From Magnetospirillum sp. UT-4 (GTDB lineage Bacteria > Pseudomonadota > Alphaproteobacteria > Rhodospirillales > Magnetospirillaceae), in contig NZ_CACVCG010000090.1 of the NCBI RefSeq assembly GCF_902729435.1, positions 119,143 through 183,142 of the forward strand: a DNA stretch of 64,000 nt. The letters are read 5' to 3'. The position numbers were made by a program, and so were the translations under genes. The notes under the pieces were generated by a model. It did no database searches, was not told the DNA's origin, and saw only the letters and a program-made list of their open reading frames with translations. Positions 19,468-27,099 of this stretch are shown in pieces. How positions within the stretch are numbered: the first letter of the stretch is position 1; every line of letters starts with the position of its first letter.

Positions 19468-22400
19468 GTGGTTCACGGCGCCGTCCGCAGTTTGTTCCAG
19501 CTGATCGGTGTCTCGGTCGTCGGCCTGTTGATCGCCTTGCCCCTGCTCGCATGGCGGTTGTCCACCGGGCCGATCTCGCTCGACTTCCTGACGCCCTATA
19601 TCGAGGAGGCGCTGACCGCCAGGGATGGCGCGGTTTCGGTGCGGCTCGACACCACCGTGCTGGCCATGGCCCCCGGCCAGCGCATGCTGGAAATCCGCGC
19701 CCTCGGGGTGAAGGCCTATGCCGGCGGCTCCGAGCAGGCGGTCGCCGAGGTGCCGGAAGTCGCCATGAACCTCAACGGCCGCGCGTTGATGACCGGCGTC
19801 CTGGCGCCCAGTTCGGTGACCCTGTACCGGCCGCGCCTGCGCCTGGTCCGCGGCGAGGATGGCGCCCTGCAACTGGGCATCGGCGACGCGGCCGGGCCGC
19901 ATTCGTCGCACGACGTGGTGGCGCGCCTGATCGACGCGCTGGTGGGCGAGCCTGATCCGGCCCAGCCGGGGCGCCATCTGCAGCGCGCCGCGGTGGTCGA
20001 TGCCGATCTGATGGTCGAGGACCTGCGCCTGGGCACCACCTGGCACGCCCCCGATGCCGACATCGAGGTCCGGCGGGTGGCGCACGGGCTGGCCGCCGAT
20101 ATCGGCATGGTGCTGGACCTCGCCGGCGAGGAGGGCTCGGTGGATGCCAGCGCCACCTTCGCCAAGGCCAGCGGCGTGGTCGAGGGCGAGGTGTGGCTGT
20201 CCGGCCTGCGTCCGGCCTCGCTGGCCCGCCTGGGCGGGGCGCTGACCCCGCTCGGCCTCATCGACATGCCGCTGGCCGGCGTGGCGCGGGTGCGGGGCAC
20301 CATCGACGGCCATGTGGACGAAATCGCCTTCGACATGACCGGCGGCGCCGGATCGCTCGACCTCACCCAGCATCTCGGCATGCGCCGGGAGGTTACCAAT
20401 GTGGCCCTGCGCGGCCGTGCCTACGAGGGCCTGAGGAAGGCGCAGCTGGACGAACTGGCCATTGATTTCGGCGGGCCGCGCCTGACCGTGTCGGGAAACG
20501 CCGACGGCCTGGGCGGCGATACCGCGGTCAAGGTCGAGGCGGCGCTGCACGAGGTGCCCTTCGACGAGCTGCCCAAACTGTGGCCGGCGGCGGCGGCGCC
20601 CAATCCGCGGGAATGGGTGGTGAAGAACATGTCGAAGGGGGTCGCCCGCGAGGCGCGGATGACCCTGTCGGCGCGGTCCGCCAACGGCACCTTCGACGAT
20701 CTGGTCATCGGGCACCTGTCGGGCGAGCTGAAGGGCGACGGCGTCACCGTCGATTACCTCCACCCCATGCCGGTGGTGAAGAACGCCGCCGCCGTCGCCA
20801 GCTTCGACGCCGAGGCCCTGCGCATCAACGTCAAGGCCGGCGAGCTTTACGGCCTCAGGGTGAAGGAAGGCCTGATCGTGCTGTCGGGCCTCAGCGCCGC
20901 CGACCAGTTCGCCGACATCGACCTGACCGTCGGCGGCCCGGTGACCGACGCGCTGAGGCTGATCGACAACCCGCCGCTGCGCTATGCCAGCGCGCTGGGC
21001 ATCGACCCCAAGACCGTGACCGGCGAGGCGGTCACCCGGCTGCGCCTGAAATTCCCGCTGCTGAAGGCGCTGCGGCTGGACGATCTGTCGGTCAAGGTGC
21101 AATCCTCGACCAAGGCGGTGTCGATCCCCAAGGTGGCGCTGGGGCTAGACCTCTCGGCCGCCGATCTCGACCTGGTGGTCGATGCCAAGGGCCTCGACGC
21201 CACCGGCCCGGTGGTGCTGGGCACCATTCCCGGCGAGCTGAGTTGGCGCGAGAACTTCGCCGTCAAGGGCGTGCCCTTCCGCTCCCGCTACGAGCTCAAG
21301 GCCGCCCGCGTCGACGAGGAGCAGCGCAAGAGCCTGGGCCTCGACGGCCCGCCCTTCGTCGCCCCCTTCATCTCCGGCACGGTGGCGGCGCAGGTGGTCG
21401 CCACCCTGCAGGGCGGCGGCAACGGCGACATCGAGGCCAAGATCGACCTGTCCCCGGCGGCCATGCAGCTGCCCGGCCTGGGCTGGCGCAAGGAGGACCG
21501 CACCACCGGCGGCGCCGAGGTTCTGGTCAAGCTGGTGAAGAACAGGATCGCCGCGGTGCCGCGCTTCGCCGTCACCGCCGGCGACCTGCAGACCCGCGGC
21601 GCGGTGGCCTTCGACGGCGACGGCAAGCCGCGCCGGGTGGACTTCGCCAAGCTGAGCTATGGCGGCCGCACCGACGTGGAAGGGGTCATGACGCTGCGCC
21701 CGGGCGGCGGCTTCGACATCAGCGCCAGGGGCGAGTCCTTCAACGCCGAGCCGCTGGTCTCGACCGGCGAGCAGACCCCGGCCGAGGCCGAGGCGGCGCG
21801 TCGGGCGCGGGCCGAGCGCAAGAAGGACGACCTGCCGCCCATGGCCATCACCGCCAATGTGCGCAATCTGTGGCTGTCCAAGCCGGGCCGCCTGGTCGAT
21901 GCCTCTGTCGCCATGAGCCGCGACGCCACCGACTGGCGCAGCATGACCGTCAAGGGCACGCTGGACTCGGGCAAGCCGCTGGCGCTGGAGCTGCGCCCCG
22001 GCGGTCCCAACCGGCGCAATGTCAAGATCGCCTCGGACGATGCCGGCGGCGTGCTCCGGGCCTTCGACGCCTACGGCCACATGCGCGGCGGCAAGCTCGA
22101 GGTGGACGCCGCCTATGACGATTCCCGCGACGACCAGCCGCTGTCGGGCACCATCCGGGTGTCGGACTACCACATCGGCAACGCCCCGGCGCTGGCGCGG
22201 CTGCTGACCGTCGCCGCGCTGACCGGCATCGTCGACCTGATGCAGGGCGAGGGGGTGAGCTTCACCACCCTGGACGCCCCCTTCACCCTGTCCGAGGGGC
22301 TGCTGACGGTGAAGGACGCCCGCGCCTACGGCCCGGCCCTGGGCATCACCGCCAAGGGCCAGATCGACCTGGAAGCCTCGCGCCTGGCCCTGGAGGGCAC

Positions 22401-22659
22401 GGTGGTGCCGGCCTATGCGCTGAACTCGGTGCTGGGCAACATTCCGGTGCTGGGCTGGCTGATCACCGGCGGCGAGAAGGGCGGCGGACTGCTGGCCTTC
22501 AACTTCTCCATGAAGGGGCCGTCATCGGAGCCGGACGTGGTGGTCAACCCCTTGAGCGTGCTGACCCCGGGTTTCCTCAGGAACCTGTTCGACATCTTCG
22601 ACGACGGCAGCGAGACCGAGGCGCGCAAGAAGCGCCCCGGCCCGGCGCCGAAGCAGTAA
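19468..22659 (+). CDS. AsmA/YhdP-like (DUF3971) membrane-anchored protein
   Basis: Predicted periplasmic protein of the AsmA/TamB/YhdP superfamily, 1063 residues, members of which are linked to lipid transport between membranes and outer membrane integrity. One N-terminal anchor helix (LFQLIGVSVVGLLIALPLLA) is followed by a long beta-rich region. The C-terminal AsmA-like part contains DAPFTLSEGLLTVKDARAYG and GTVVPAYALNSVLGNIPVLG, close to the conserved YhdP C-terminus. The GTG at 19468 was chosen for the GGAGG ten bases upstream; a TTG at 19408 would add twenty poor residues. It is divergent from glnE across 75 bases. The exact substrate is unknown. Confidence 0.85.
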   Translation: MVHGAVRSLFQLIGVSVVGLLIALPLLAWRLSTGPISLDFLTPYIEEALTARDGAVSVRLDTTVLAMAPGQRMLEIRALGVKAYAGGSEQAVAEVPEVAMNLNGRALMTGVLAPSSVTLYRPRLRLVRGEDGALQLGIGDAAGPHSSHDVVARLIDALVGEPDPAQPGRHLQRAAVVDADLMVEDLRLGTTWHAPDADIEVRRVAHGLAADIGMVLDLAGEEGSVDASATFAKASGVVEGEVWLSGLRPASLARLGGALTPLGLIDMPLAGVARVRGTIDGHVDEIAFDMTGGAGSLDLTQHLGMRREVTNVALRGRAYEGLRKAQLDELAIDFGGPRLTVSGNADGLGGDTAVKVEAALHEVPFDELPKLWPAAAAPNPREWVVKNMSKGVAREARMTLSARSANGTFDDLVIGHLSGELKGDGVTVDYLHPMPVVKNAAAVASFDAEALRINVKAGELYGLRVKEGLIVLSGLSAADQFADIDLTVGGPVTDALRLIDNPPLRYASALGIDPKTVTGEAVTRLRLKFPLLKALRLDDLSVKVQSSTKAVSIPKVALGLDLSAADLDLVVDAKGLDATGPVVLGTIPGELSWRENFAVKGVPFRSRYELKAARVDEEQRKSLGLDGPPFVAPFISGTVAAQVVATLQGGGNGDIEAKIDLSPAAMQLPGLGWRKEDRTTGGAEVLVKLVKNRIAAVPRFAVTAGDLQTRGAVAFDGDGKPRRVDFAKLSYGGRTDVEGVMTLRPGGGFDISARGESFNAEPLVSTGEQTPAEAEAARRARAERKKDDLPPMAITANVRNLWLSKPGRLVDASVAMSRDATDWRSMTVKGTLDSGKPLALELRPGGPNRRNVKIASDDAGGVLRAFDAYGHMRGGKLEVDAAYDDSRDDQPLSGTIRVSDYHIGNAPALARLLTVAALTGIVDLMQGEGVSFTTLDAPFTLSEGLLTVKDARAYGPALGITAKGQIDLEASRLALEGTVVPAYALNSVLGNIPVLGWLITGGEKGGGLLAFNFSMKGPSSEPDVVVNPLSVLTPGFLRNLFDIFDDGSETEARKKRPGPAPKQ

Positions 22660-22708
22660 AGGCACGTCCCCCTCCCCATGGAAGAGGCAGGGTGGGGGGC
22701 TGGTGCCT
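22660..22708. terminator. Large GC-rich hairpin after the AsmA-like gene
   Basis: Right after the stop codon, AGGCAC (22660-22665) pairs with GTGCCT (22703-22708), and inside it CCCCC pairs with GGGGG. There is no clear T-run, so it may stabilise the transcript 3' end or be a GC-rich repeat rather than a classical intrinsic terminator. Its C-rich and G-rich arms recall the repeats at 38205-38456. Confidence 0.45.
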
Positions 22709-22715
22709 GAGCACG

Positions 22716-22757
22716 CGGATAGATCCCTGACACCTCATACCGGATACATGGCTGACA
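22716..22757. repeat. Pair of 17-base direct repeats at the transposase remnant end
   Basis: CGGATAGATCCCTGACA at 22716-22732 and CGGATACATGGCTGACA at 22741-22757 match at 14 of 17 positions and are 25 bases apart start to start. They span the stop codon of the transposase remnant (22735-22737). This spacing and placement suggest terminal-repeat or transposase-binding sequence of the former element. A matching inverted copy on the far side was not found. Confidence 0.5.
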
Positions 22758-22911
22758 CCGGCGAGGTTGCGGGTGCTTTGGGGCGGGGCGGGCGCGCCGG
22801 CCGAAAGCTGTGAAGTTTCATGGTCCTACGGTCGATGATACCGAGATCGATATCGGCGAAGCGGGCCAGCCAGTGGCCGTCTCCAATTTCCGTGATGCCG
22901 ATCCAGCCGAG
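22735..22911 (-). pseudogene. C-terminal remnant of an integrase-core (IS481-like) transposase
   Basis: The 58 residues open on the - strand read IGITEIGDGHWLARFADIDL and then GIIDRRTMKLHSF. They resemble the segment near the end of IS481-type transposases, where GVKEV-D-IWLV-F-DYDLG-FD is typical. A TAG at 22914-22912 interrupts the frame just upstream, and the DDE catalytic core is absent, so the gene is dead. The similarity call is from memory of the family, without alignment. Direct repeats surround its stop codon. Confidence 0.5.
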
Positions 22912-23193
22912 CTACGGCTGCGCGGGTCTTGGGCTTGCCAAGAGCCGAGGTTTATAGCGCGGCGGGTTGGATGGCAAAGGGGGAAACGCACGGGGCCGCG
23001 GCGGCAGAGTTCAAGAGCCGAAAGCAGCCCGGGCGGAGGCGCGGTGCCGCGTGCCATGCCTGTTTGGCAAGAAATGCTGGAATAATTGGTGGGCGTTCAA
23101 CACGATCTTTGAGTTACCTGTAAGTCTGAGTTGTCTTGTGCATCGTTGATCGGACGGCACGCCGGCACGACATCCTGGGTCTAGAGTGCGATT

Positions 23194-23250
23194 CAGCTAT
23201 CAGGTTGGTCAGCTATCAGGTTGGATCGCCTCGCGATTCAACCTGATAGC
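23194..23250. repeat. 18-bp-stem palindrome with an adjacent tandem half-copy
   Basis: CAGCTATCAGGTTGG occurs twice in tandem (23194-23208 and 23210-23224). The second copy forms the left arm of a hairpin: GCTATCAGGTTGGATCGC (23212-23229), a three-base CTC loop, and GCGATTCAACCTGATAGC (23233-23250). All 18 pairs form, one as a G-T wobble. CTAGAGTGCGATT just before it resembles the CTAGAG...GCGATT unit at 56081. It lies 76 bases past the DUF2382 stop and may mark that transcript's 3' end, although no T-run follows. Confidence 0.75.
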
Positions 23251-23325
23251 ATCCGGCTTGTCTTATGAATTTCCGTGCCGACAGGCGAAAAAGGAACCGC
23301 TGGTCGCGCCTGCCCTTCGGACCGA

Positions 23326-24054
23326 TTACCGGCCCTTCGCCTCCGGCTTGGTGTCTTCGGTTTCGACCTCGCTCTTGCGCACGGTCTCCTTGATGACCTC
23401 CTCGTGCTCGCTGGCGCTGCGGGTGATCTCGACCCGGCCGGTTTCGCGCGTCACCTTCTTCACGTCGGGAACCTCGCGGGTCTCGGTGAAATCCCGGGTT
23501 TGCTGCTTGAAGGCGGCGTTGGCCTCCTTTGCGCTCAGTGCGCGGTCGGACTGGTGCTTCTGGACATCGATCTTCTCTTCGCGCAACGTGACCCGTGCCT
23601 CCACGGGTTCTTCGCGGACCGTGGTGGAGACGCGCTTGCCGCCCTCGAGGACCTTGCGCTTGCCAACCGTCAGGGTTTCCTCGACCTGGCGGATGACTTC
23701 GGTGTCCTTCGAGACCTGTTTCGGACGGTCTTGCTTCGCCTTGTCGTCCGCCTGGAATTGGCGGGAAAGCTCGTCCACATCGAGCGCGCCGTTCGCGTTG
23801 AAGAGGTCCCTGACCTCGTCGACATGCTCGTCGTCGGTGTGGGCGCTCACCATGGCCTTGCCGTGGCGCACCGCCTCGGCATAGAGCCGCACGTTTTCCT
23901 GGCTCATGCCAAATCCGCCGAGATGGCCTTCCAGGTCCTCTTCGTCCTGGGCGATCAATTCAAGCTCGTCTTCGTTGATGCCCTTGCGCGCGAGCTGGCT
24001 GATCACCTGCCGGGCCTTCTCGGGATTGTCGTAAAGTCCGATGACATTGGTCAT
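23326..24054 (-). CDS. DUF2382 (YsnF/AvaK) stress protein with 17M-like N-terminal domain
   Basis: Predicted soluble stress protein of 242 residues. Residues 1-90 resemble the general-stress-protein-17M domain (MTNVIGLYDNPEKARQVISQ, then an acidic stretch). Residues about 110-230 form a DUF2382 domain rich in charged beta strands with the family blocks VEETLTVGKRKVLEGGKRVS and REEPVEARVTLREEKIDV. The tail is highly charged (EVETEDTKPEAKGR). The function is not established; the family is tied to photosynthetic-reaction-centre-like PRC proteins and to stress. Its ATG overlaps the stop of the preceding DUF2382 gene by 4 bases. Confidence 0.85.
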   Translation of the reverse strand: MTNVIGLYDNPEKARQVISQLARKGINEDELELIAQDEEDLEGHLGGFGMSQENVRLYAEAVRHGKAMVSAHTDDEHVDEVRDLFNANGALDVDELSRQFQADDKAKQDRPKQVSKDTEVIRQVEETLTVGKRKVLEGGKRVSTTVREEPVEARVTLREEKIDVQKHQSDRALSAKEANAAFKQQTRDFTETREVPDVKKVTRETGRVEITRSASEHEEVIKETVRKSEVETEDTKPEAKGR

Positions 24055-24455
24055 TGGCGTCCTTTCGGGTTGGGTTTCATTTCGGTGCGTTCCACCGAGA
24101 CGCGGTTGTGCCGCAGGTCGATATCGGCCGCGAAGGTTTCCGAGCGCGTCCGGCGCGTGACCCGGACCTCCTCGATCAAGCGGAAGCGCCTCTCCACCAC
24201 GGCCACCTCCTCGACCACGGAAAAAATGGTGGTGTCGCCCTCCTGGCGGGGGGCCAACGCGCCGTCGACCCAGCGCCCCACCGGCACTCGCTCCACCAAG
24301 ACGTCCTGGATCTCCAGCGGCGTTTCCACGTGCTGCCGGGCGTGTTCCGTGGTTGTCGATACGCGCAGGGTTGCGGTGGGGACGGTTCTGGTGGAGAGGT
24401 GGACGGTTTCCTCGACCACCGGCTGCGAGGCCAGGATCTGCTTGTCTTCGGCCAT
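24051..24455 (-). CDS. DUF2382 domain protein
   Basis: Second DUF2382 protein, 134 residues. The domain is visible as VVEETVHLSTRTVPTATLRV, then VLVERVPVGRWVDG, VVEEVAVVERRFRLIEEVRV and ADIDLRHNRVSVERTE. It is shorter than its downstream partner and has no 17M-like domain. The ATG at 24455 gives MAEDKQILAS; a GTG at 24521 would add 22 residues of proline-rich sequence overlapping a hairpin, so I did not use it. It forms a two-gene unit with 23326-24054. No promoter is obvious in the short gap upstream. Confidence 0.8.
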   Translation of the reverse strand: MAEDKQILASQPVVEETVHLSTRTVPTATLRVSTTTEHARQHVETPLEIQDVLVERVPVGRWVDGALAPRQEGDTTIFSVVEEVAVVERRFRLIEEVRVTRRTRSETFAADIDLRHNRVSVERTEMKPNPKGRQ

Positions 24456-24497
24456 GGTGAGCAATCTCGGTGGTATGCAGTTGTTAAGGCCAACGCC

Positions 24498-24523
24498 GGG
24501 CGCCGCCACGGGGGGCGGCACCC
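24498..24523. terminator. GC-rich hairpin between the hemerythrin and DUF2382 genes
   Basis: GGGCGCCGCC (24498-24507) pairs with GGCGGCACCC (24514-24523), ten pairs including one wobble, with a six-base loop. On the - strand it starts about ten bases after the stop of the hemerythrin-DUF892 gene. No T-run follows. It may separate the upstream two-gene operon from the DUF2382 pair, or only attenuate read-through. Confidence 0.45.
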
Positions 24524-24532
24524 GGAATCGCT

Positions 24533-25627
24533 TCAGTGGCTGGCCTGGCCGCCCTCGCTTTTCACCTTCATGAACATGACCGCGGTTTCGCGCAGGTGTT
24601 CCGCCAGCCAGTTGGCCATGGCGCGTTCCTCGCTCAACGATTGTTGCAGCACCCGGATGGCGTCGACCTTGCCGGCGGCCTCGCCCAGCACCAGCAGGGA
24701 TTCGTAGGTGGCGATCTCCAGGTTGGCCATGGCGTAGTTGGCGGCCGAGTTCTTCAGGATTTCGTCTTCGGCCGGCGCGTTCATCATGGCCGACAGGTTG
24801 CCGCCCAGGCTGCCGGCCATGTCCTTCATGGTCGAGGGCGATTCGCCCATGTCGTCCAGGATGGTCTCGATCCGCTGCAACTGGGCGTCCTTGTCCTTGA
24901 GGTGGAGGCTGAGGCGGTTCTTGACCGCCGGGTAGTTCTCCAGCCGATCGACCTGGCGTTCCAGCATCTCGCGGCAGTTCTTGTCCATGGCGTGGGCGTT
25001 GCGCAGGCCGTCGGCGAACAGCGGCAGGGCCTGGTCGGCGGCGATGGGAATCTGCGGGCTGTCCATGTGCAGGGGGGCGTCGGCCATGGCGATCTCCTTT
25101 CCGGTCAGTTCGAACAGCAATTCGCCCCGGCGCGCCGCCAGTCGACAGCCCAGGTCATAGAGGTCGAGGCCGGCGGCGCGCACCTCGGGGAACATCTTCT
25201 CCTCCTCGTCGGCGACGTGGTCCTCGATCACTTCCCGCAGTTCGGCCACAGAATCGTCGTCGCCGCCGCCGGACTTGACCAGCGCCTCGATATGGTCGAT
25301 CAGCTGGCGGGCCTCGTCGTGCTCCGCCATGGAATGGTCGACGATGCCGTCGTCGCCGGTGGCCTGGCGGGCGGCGGGGTAGAAGATCTCCTCCTCGACC
25401 GTCATGTGGGCGCGCAGCGCCGTGCACAGGCGCCGCGCCACCTCGGCCTTTTCAACCGGGTCGGAGCAGTGCTGGTACCAGTCGAAGAAGGCGACGGCCT
25501 CGCGGTGGTCCTGGATCAGCAGCGAAACCGCCTCCGGCGCCACCTTCTTGCCGGCGGCGAGCATGGCGGCGAGCGAGATGGGCTCGCCCATGCCGCGATC
25601 TGCGATCAGGGGCATGGCGGCGTTCAT
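24533..25627 (-). CDS. Hemerythrin-DUF892 (YciF-like) fusion protein
   Basis: A 364-residue protein with two helical metal-binding domains. Residues about 30-150 form a hemerythrin HHE domain with its ligand pattern: H41 (QDHREA), H74 (RAHMTVEEEIFYP), H103 (AEHDEA), H137 (EDHVADEEEKMFP) and nearby glutamates. Residues about 190-360 resemble the DUF892/YciF ferritin-like family (FADGLRNAHAMDKNCREM, then QLQRIETILDDMG). The join at residues 174-181 reads LTGKEIAM, encoded by a sequence that is itself a strong ribosome binding site plus ATG, so the second half may also be made alone. The start overlaps the stop of the upstream ferritin-like gene (ATGA). Confidence 0.85.
   Translation of the reverse strand: MNAAMPLIADRGMGEPISLAAMLAAGKKVAPEAVSLLIQDHREAVAFFDWYQHCSDPVEKAEVARRLCTALRAHMTVEEEIFYPAARQATGDDGIVDHSMAEHDEARQLIDHIEALVKSGGGDDDSVAELREVIEDHVADEEEKMFPEVRAAGLDLYDLGCRLAARRGELLFELTGKEIAMADAPLHMDSPQIPIAADQALPLFADGLRNAHAMDKNCREMLERQVDRLENYPAVKNRLSLHLKDKDAQLQRIETILDDMGESPSTMKDMAGSLGGNLSAMMNAPAEDEILKNSAANYAMANLEIATYESLLVLGEAAGKVDAIRVLQQSLSEERAMANWLAEHLRETAVMFMKVKSEGGQASH
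25085..25102 (-). promoter_or_regulatory. Internal ribosome binding site and start inside the hemerythrin-DUF892 gene
   Basis: On the - strand GGAAAGGAGATCGCCATG occurs in frame within the fusion gene. AAAGGAG is a near-perfect Shine-Dalgarno sequence six bases before an ATG that begins MADAPLHM. Starting here would give a free DUF892 protein of 184 residues. It looks like the relic, or a working copy, of the start of a once separate gene. Confidence 0.6.
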
Positions 25628-26946
25628 GACGGGCCTCCCGCCGGGGGCTGCTGCAGGGTGGGGGAGGCACCGTGGGGGAAGCCGCCCGGCTCGTTGAACA
25701 GGCAGCGGGCGTATTCCGTCGATGCTCCCTTGCGCGCATCCGGCCGGCGCAGGCCGGGGACCGGGTGCTCGCCCTCGGTCTCCAGGCGGTACTCGTCGCC
25801 CTTGGCGGAAGCCGTCTCGGCGATGACCTGCTCGGTCGGGCAGCCGCCCTCGTTGACCCGGGCCTGATAGGCGTAATAGGCGTCGTCGACCGGCAGTTCC
25901 GCGATGTTGATGAATTGCGAGCCCTTGGCCGTCAGATCGACCTGGTCGGCCAGGATCTGGCGCACCCAGGCCTTGTTCTCCTGGAAGGTCATCACCCGGT
26001 CGATGGACTTGGGCAGGATCGCCTCGGGGTCGCGCTTCTCGATCTGGCGCATCATCTCGCAGGCGATGCGCAGATGCTCGATCTCCATGTTGAGGTGCAG
26101 CTCGTAGAGGGCGCGGACCTTGGGGTCGGGCTCGGTCTCCATGAAGGAGTAGTACAGCCAGCACTCGTTGTATTCGTGGAACAGCAGATTTTCGAGCCAG
26201 GTGCAGGTGGGGTCGAGGATGGATTCGTACTGGGTGACGTGCTGCTCCTCGATCAGGCCGATCTCCAGATAGGTGGCGCGGGCCAGCGGCTCGGTGAAGC
26301 GGTTGCCGATGGTCATGTAGAAGTTCATGGTCTGCTGTTCGGCGGCGGTGACGGTCATGGCGTTCAGCACCGATTGCGGATCGGCGGCCAGGCTGGTCAT
26401 GGGGCGGCGGATCTCGTCGGCGGGGTCACGGTGCTCGAAGATGGTGGGGCGGCCCGGCATGATCTCGGTCAGGCCGTCCACCAGCCACTGGGCGTCCTTG
26501 CCCTGCAGCAGGCTGTAGAGGTTGGCGTAGCGGTAGAGGTGGTCGAAATCCTCGAGCAGGCCGAATTCGTACACCTGGCGCAGATAGGGGTCGGGCTCGT
26601 GCTGCGCCGCCCAGGCGGTGAGATCGACCGCCACCTGCTCGTAGCCGATGGTGACCTCCAGGGTGCTCTCGTCGCCCGGGATCAGCCAGTTGATCGCCTT
26701 CTGCTGCTGCGCCTCGACGCGGCGCACCGTCGCCAGGGCTTTCTTCACCTCGGGGTCGAGGGTGTTGCGGTTCATCTGGTGCGAGAACATCACCGCCTCG
26801 ACCTCGATGCCGTTCATCACGATGCCGCGGCAGCGGCTGTAGGGGTGAACGTCCTGTTTGCGGTAGGGGGTGGTGTTCAGCTCGGACCAGTTGCGGATCT
26901 GGCGGTCGAGCGGAATGCCGCGTTCCTGCAAGGGATTGAATGCCAT
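25624..26946 (-). CDS. Ferritin-like domain protein, 440 residues
   Basis: I recognise no named family with certainty, but the protein is strongly helical with paired ferritin-like ligand motifs: E103, E132 and H136 in LLEDFDHLYRYANL, E203, E233xxH236 in GLIEEQHVTQYE, and E288xxH291 in LNMEIEHLRIACE. This is the pattern of a di-iron carboxylate four-helix bundle. An N-terminal segment HPYSRCRGIVMNGIEVE precedes it, and the C-terminal 80 residues look less ordered. GGAGCC lies before the ATG at 26946. It heads the operon with the hemerythrin-DUF892 gene. Iron or oxygen chemistry is inferred, not shown. Confidence 0.75.
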   Translation of the reverse strand: MAFNPLQERGIPLDRQIRNWSELNTTPYRKQDVHPYSRCRGIVMNGIEVEAVMFSHQMNRNTLDPEVKKALATVRRVEAQQQKAINWLIPGDESTLEVTIGYEQVAVDLTAWAAQHEPDPYLRQVYEFGLLEDFDHLYRYANLYSLLQGKDAQWLVDGLTEIMPGRPTIFEHRDPADEIRRPMTSLAADPQSVLNAMTVTAAEQQTMNFYMTIGNRFTEPLARATYLEIGLIEEQHVTQYESILDPTCTWLENLLFHEYNECWLYYSFMETEPDPKVRALYELHLNMEIEHLRIACEMMRQIEKRDPEAILPKSIDRVMTFQENKAWVRQILADQVDLTAKGSQFINIAELPVDDAYYAYQARVNEGGCPTEQVIAETASAKGDEYRLETEGEHPVPGLRRPDARKGASTEYARCLFNEPGGFPHGASPTLQQPPAGGPS

Positions 26947-26980
26947 GGGGCGGGGCTCCGGATTGGAATGATGCCAAACC

Positions 26981-27006
26981 AACCCGGAGGGGCGCGGCGA
27001 GGTTCC
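26981..27006 (-). promoter_or_regulatory. Candidate EcfG-type general-stress promoter
   Basis: Read on the - strand, GGAAC (27006-27002) and GGTT (26984-26981) are 17 bases apart. The alphaproteobacterial EcfG consensus is GGAAC, about 16-18 bases, then CGTT, so the match is exact at -35 and three of four at -10. The predicted transcript would have a leader of about 30 bases before the ferritin-like gene at 26946. The genes it would control are of a kind often in the PhyR/EcfG general stress regulon. Confidence 0.4.
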
Positions 27007-27099
27007 GCACCCGGGCCGGGCATGGTGAATAGCCATGACGAGGGATTGCCCCAGAACCGCGGGCGCCGCGCCCTGTTTGCCGAGGACGGGAGGGCCCGC

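Larger units (their letters stand above)
22660..23325. other. Gene-free accessory interval of about 670 bases
   Basis: No convincing complete gene lies between the AsmA-like gene and the DUF2382 gene. From left to right it holds a GC-rich hairpin, two 17-base direct repeats, the C-terminal remnant of a transposase on the - strand, about 280 bases (22912-23193) in which I see nothing, and a strong palindrome with a tandem half-copy. Short open frames on both strands here have no recognisable protein features. The interval looks like the scar of an old insertion at the edge of the stress gene island. Confidence 0.6.

Noticed and set aside
19393..21102. Upstream extension of the glnE frame by 1.7 kb on the - strand
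   Set aside because: It is antisense to the AsmA-like gene, has histidine/arginine/glycine-rich composition and no domain. glnE has a natural start at 19392 matching the family length.
22810..23085. Short + strand open frame of 91 codons in the accessory gap
   Set aside because: No protein family features, no ribosome binding site, and it lies antisense to the transposase remnant, which explains part of the open frame.
23194..23250. CRISPR-like or tRNA-like structure
   Set aside because: There are only two short tandem units with no spacers of regular size, and the fold is a single long hairpin without tRNA arms.
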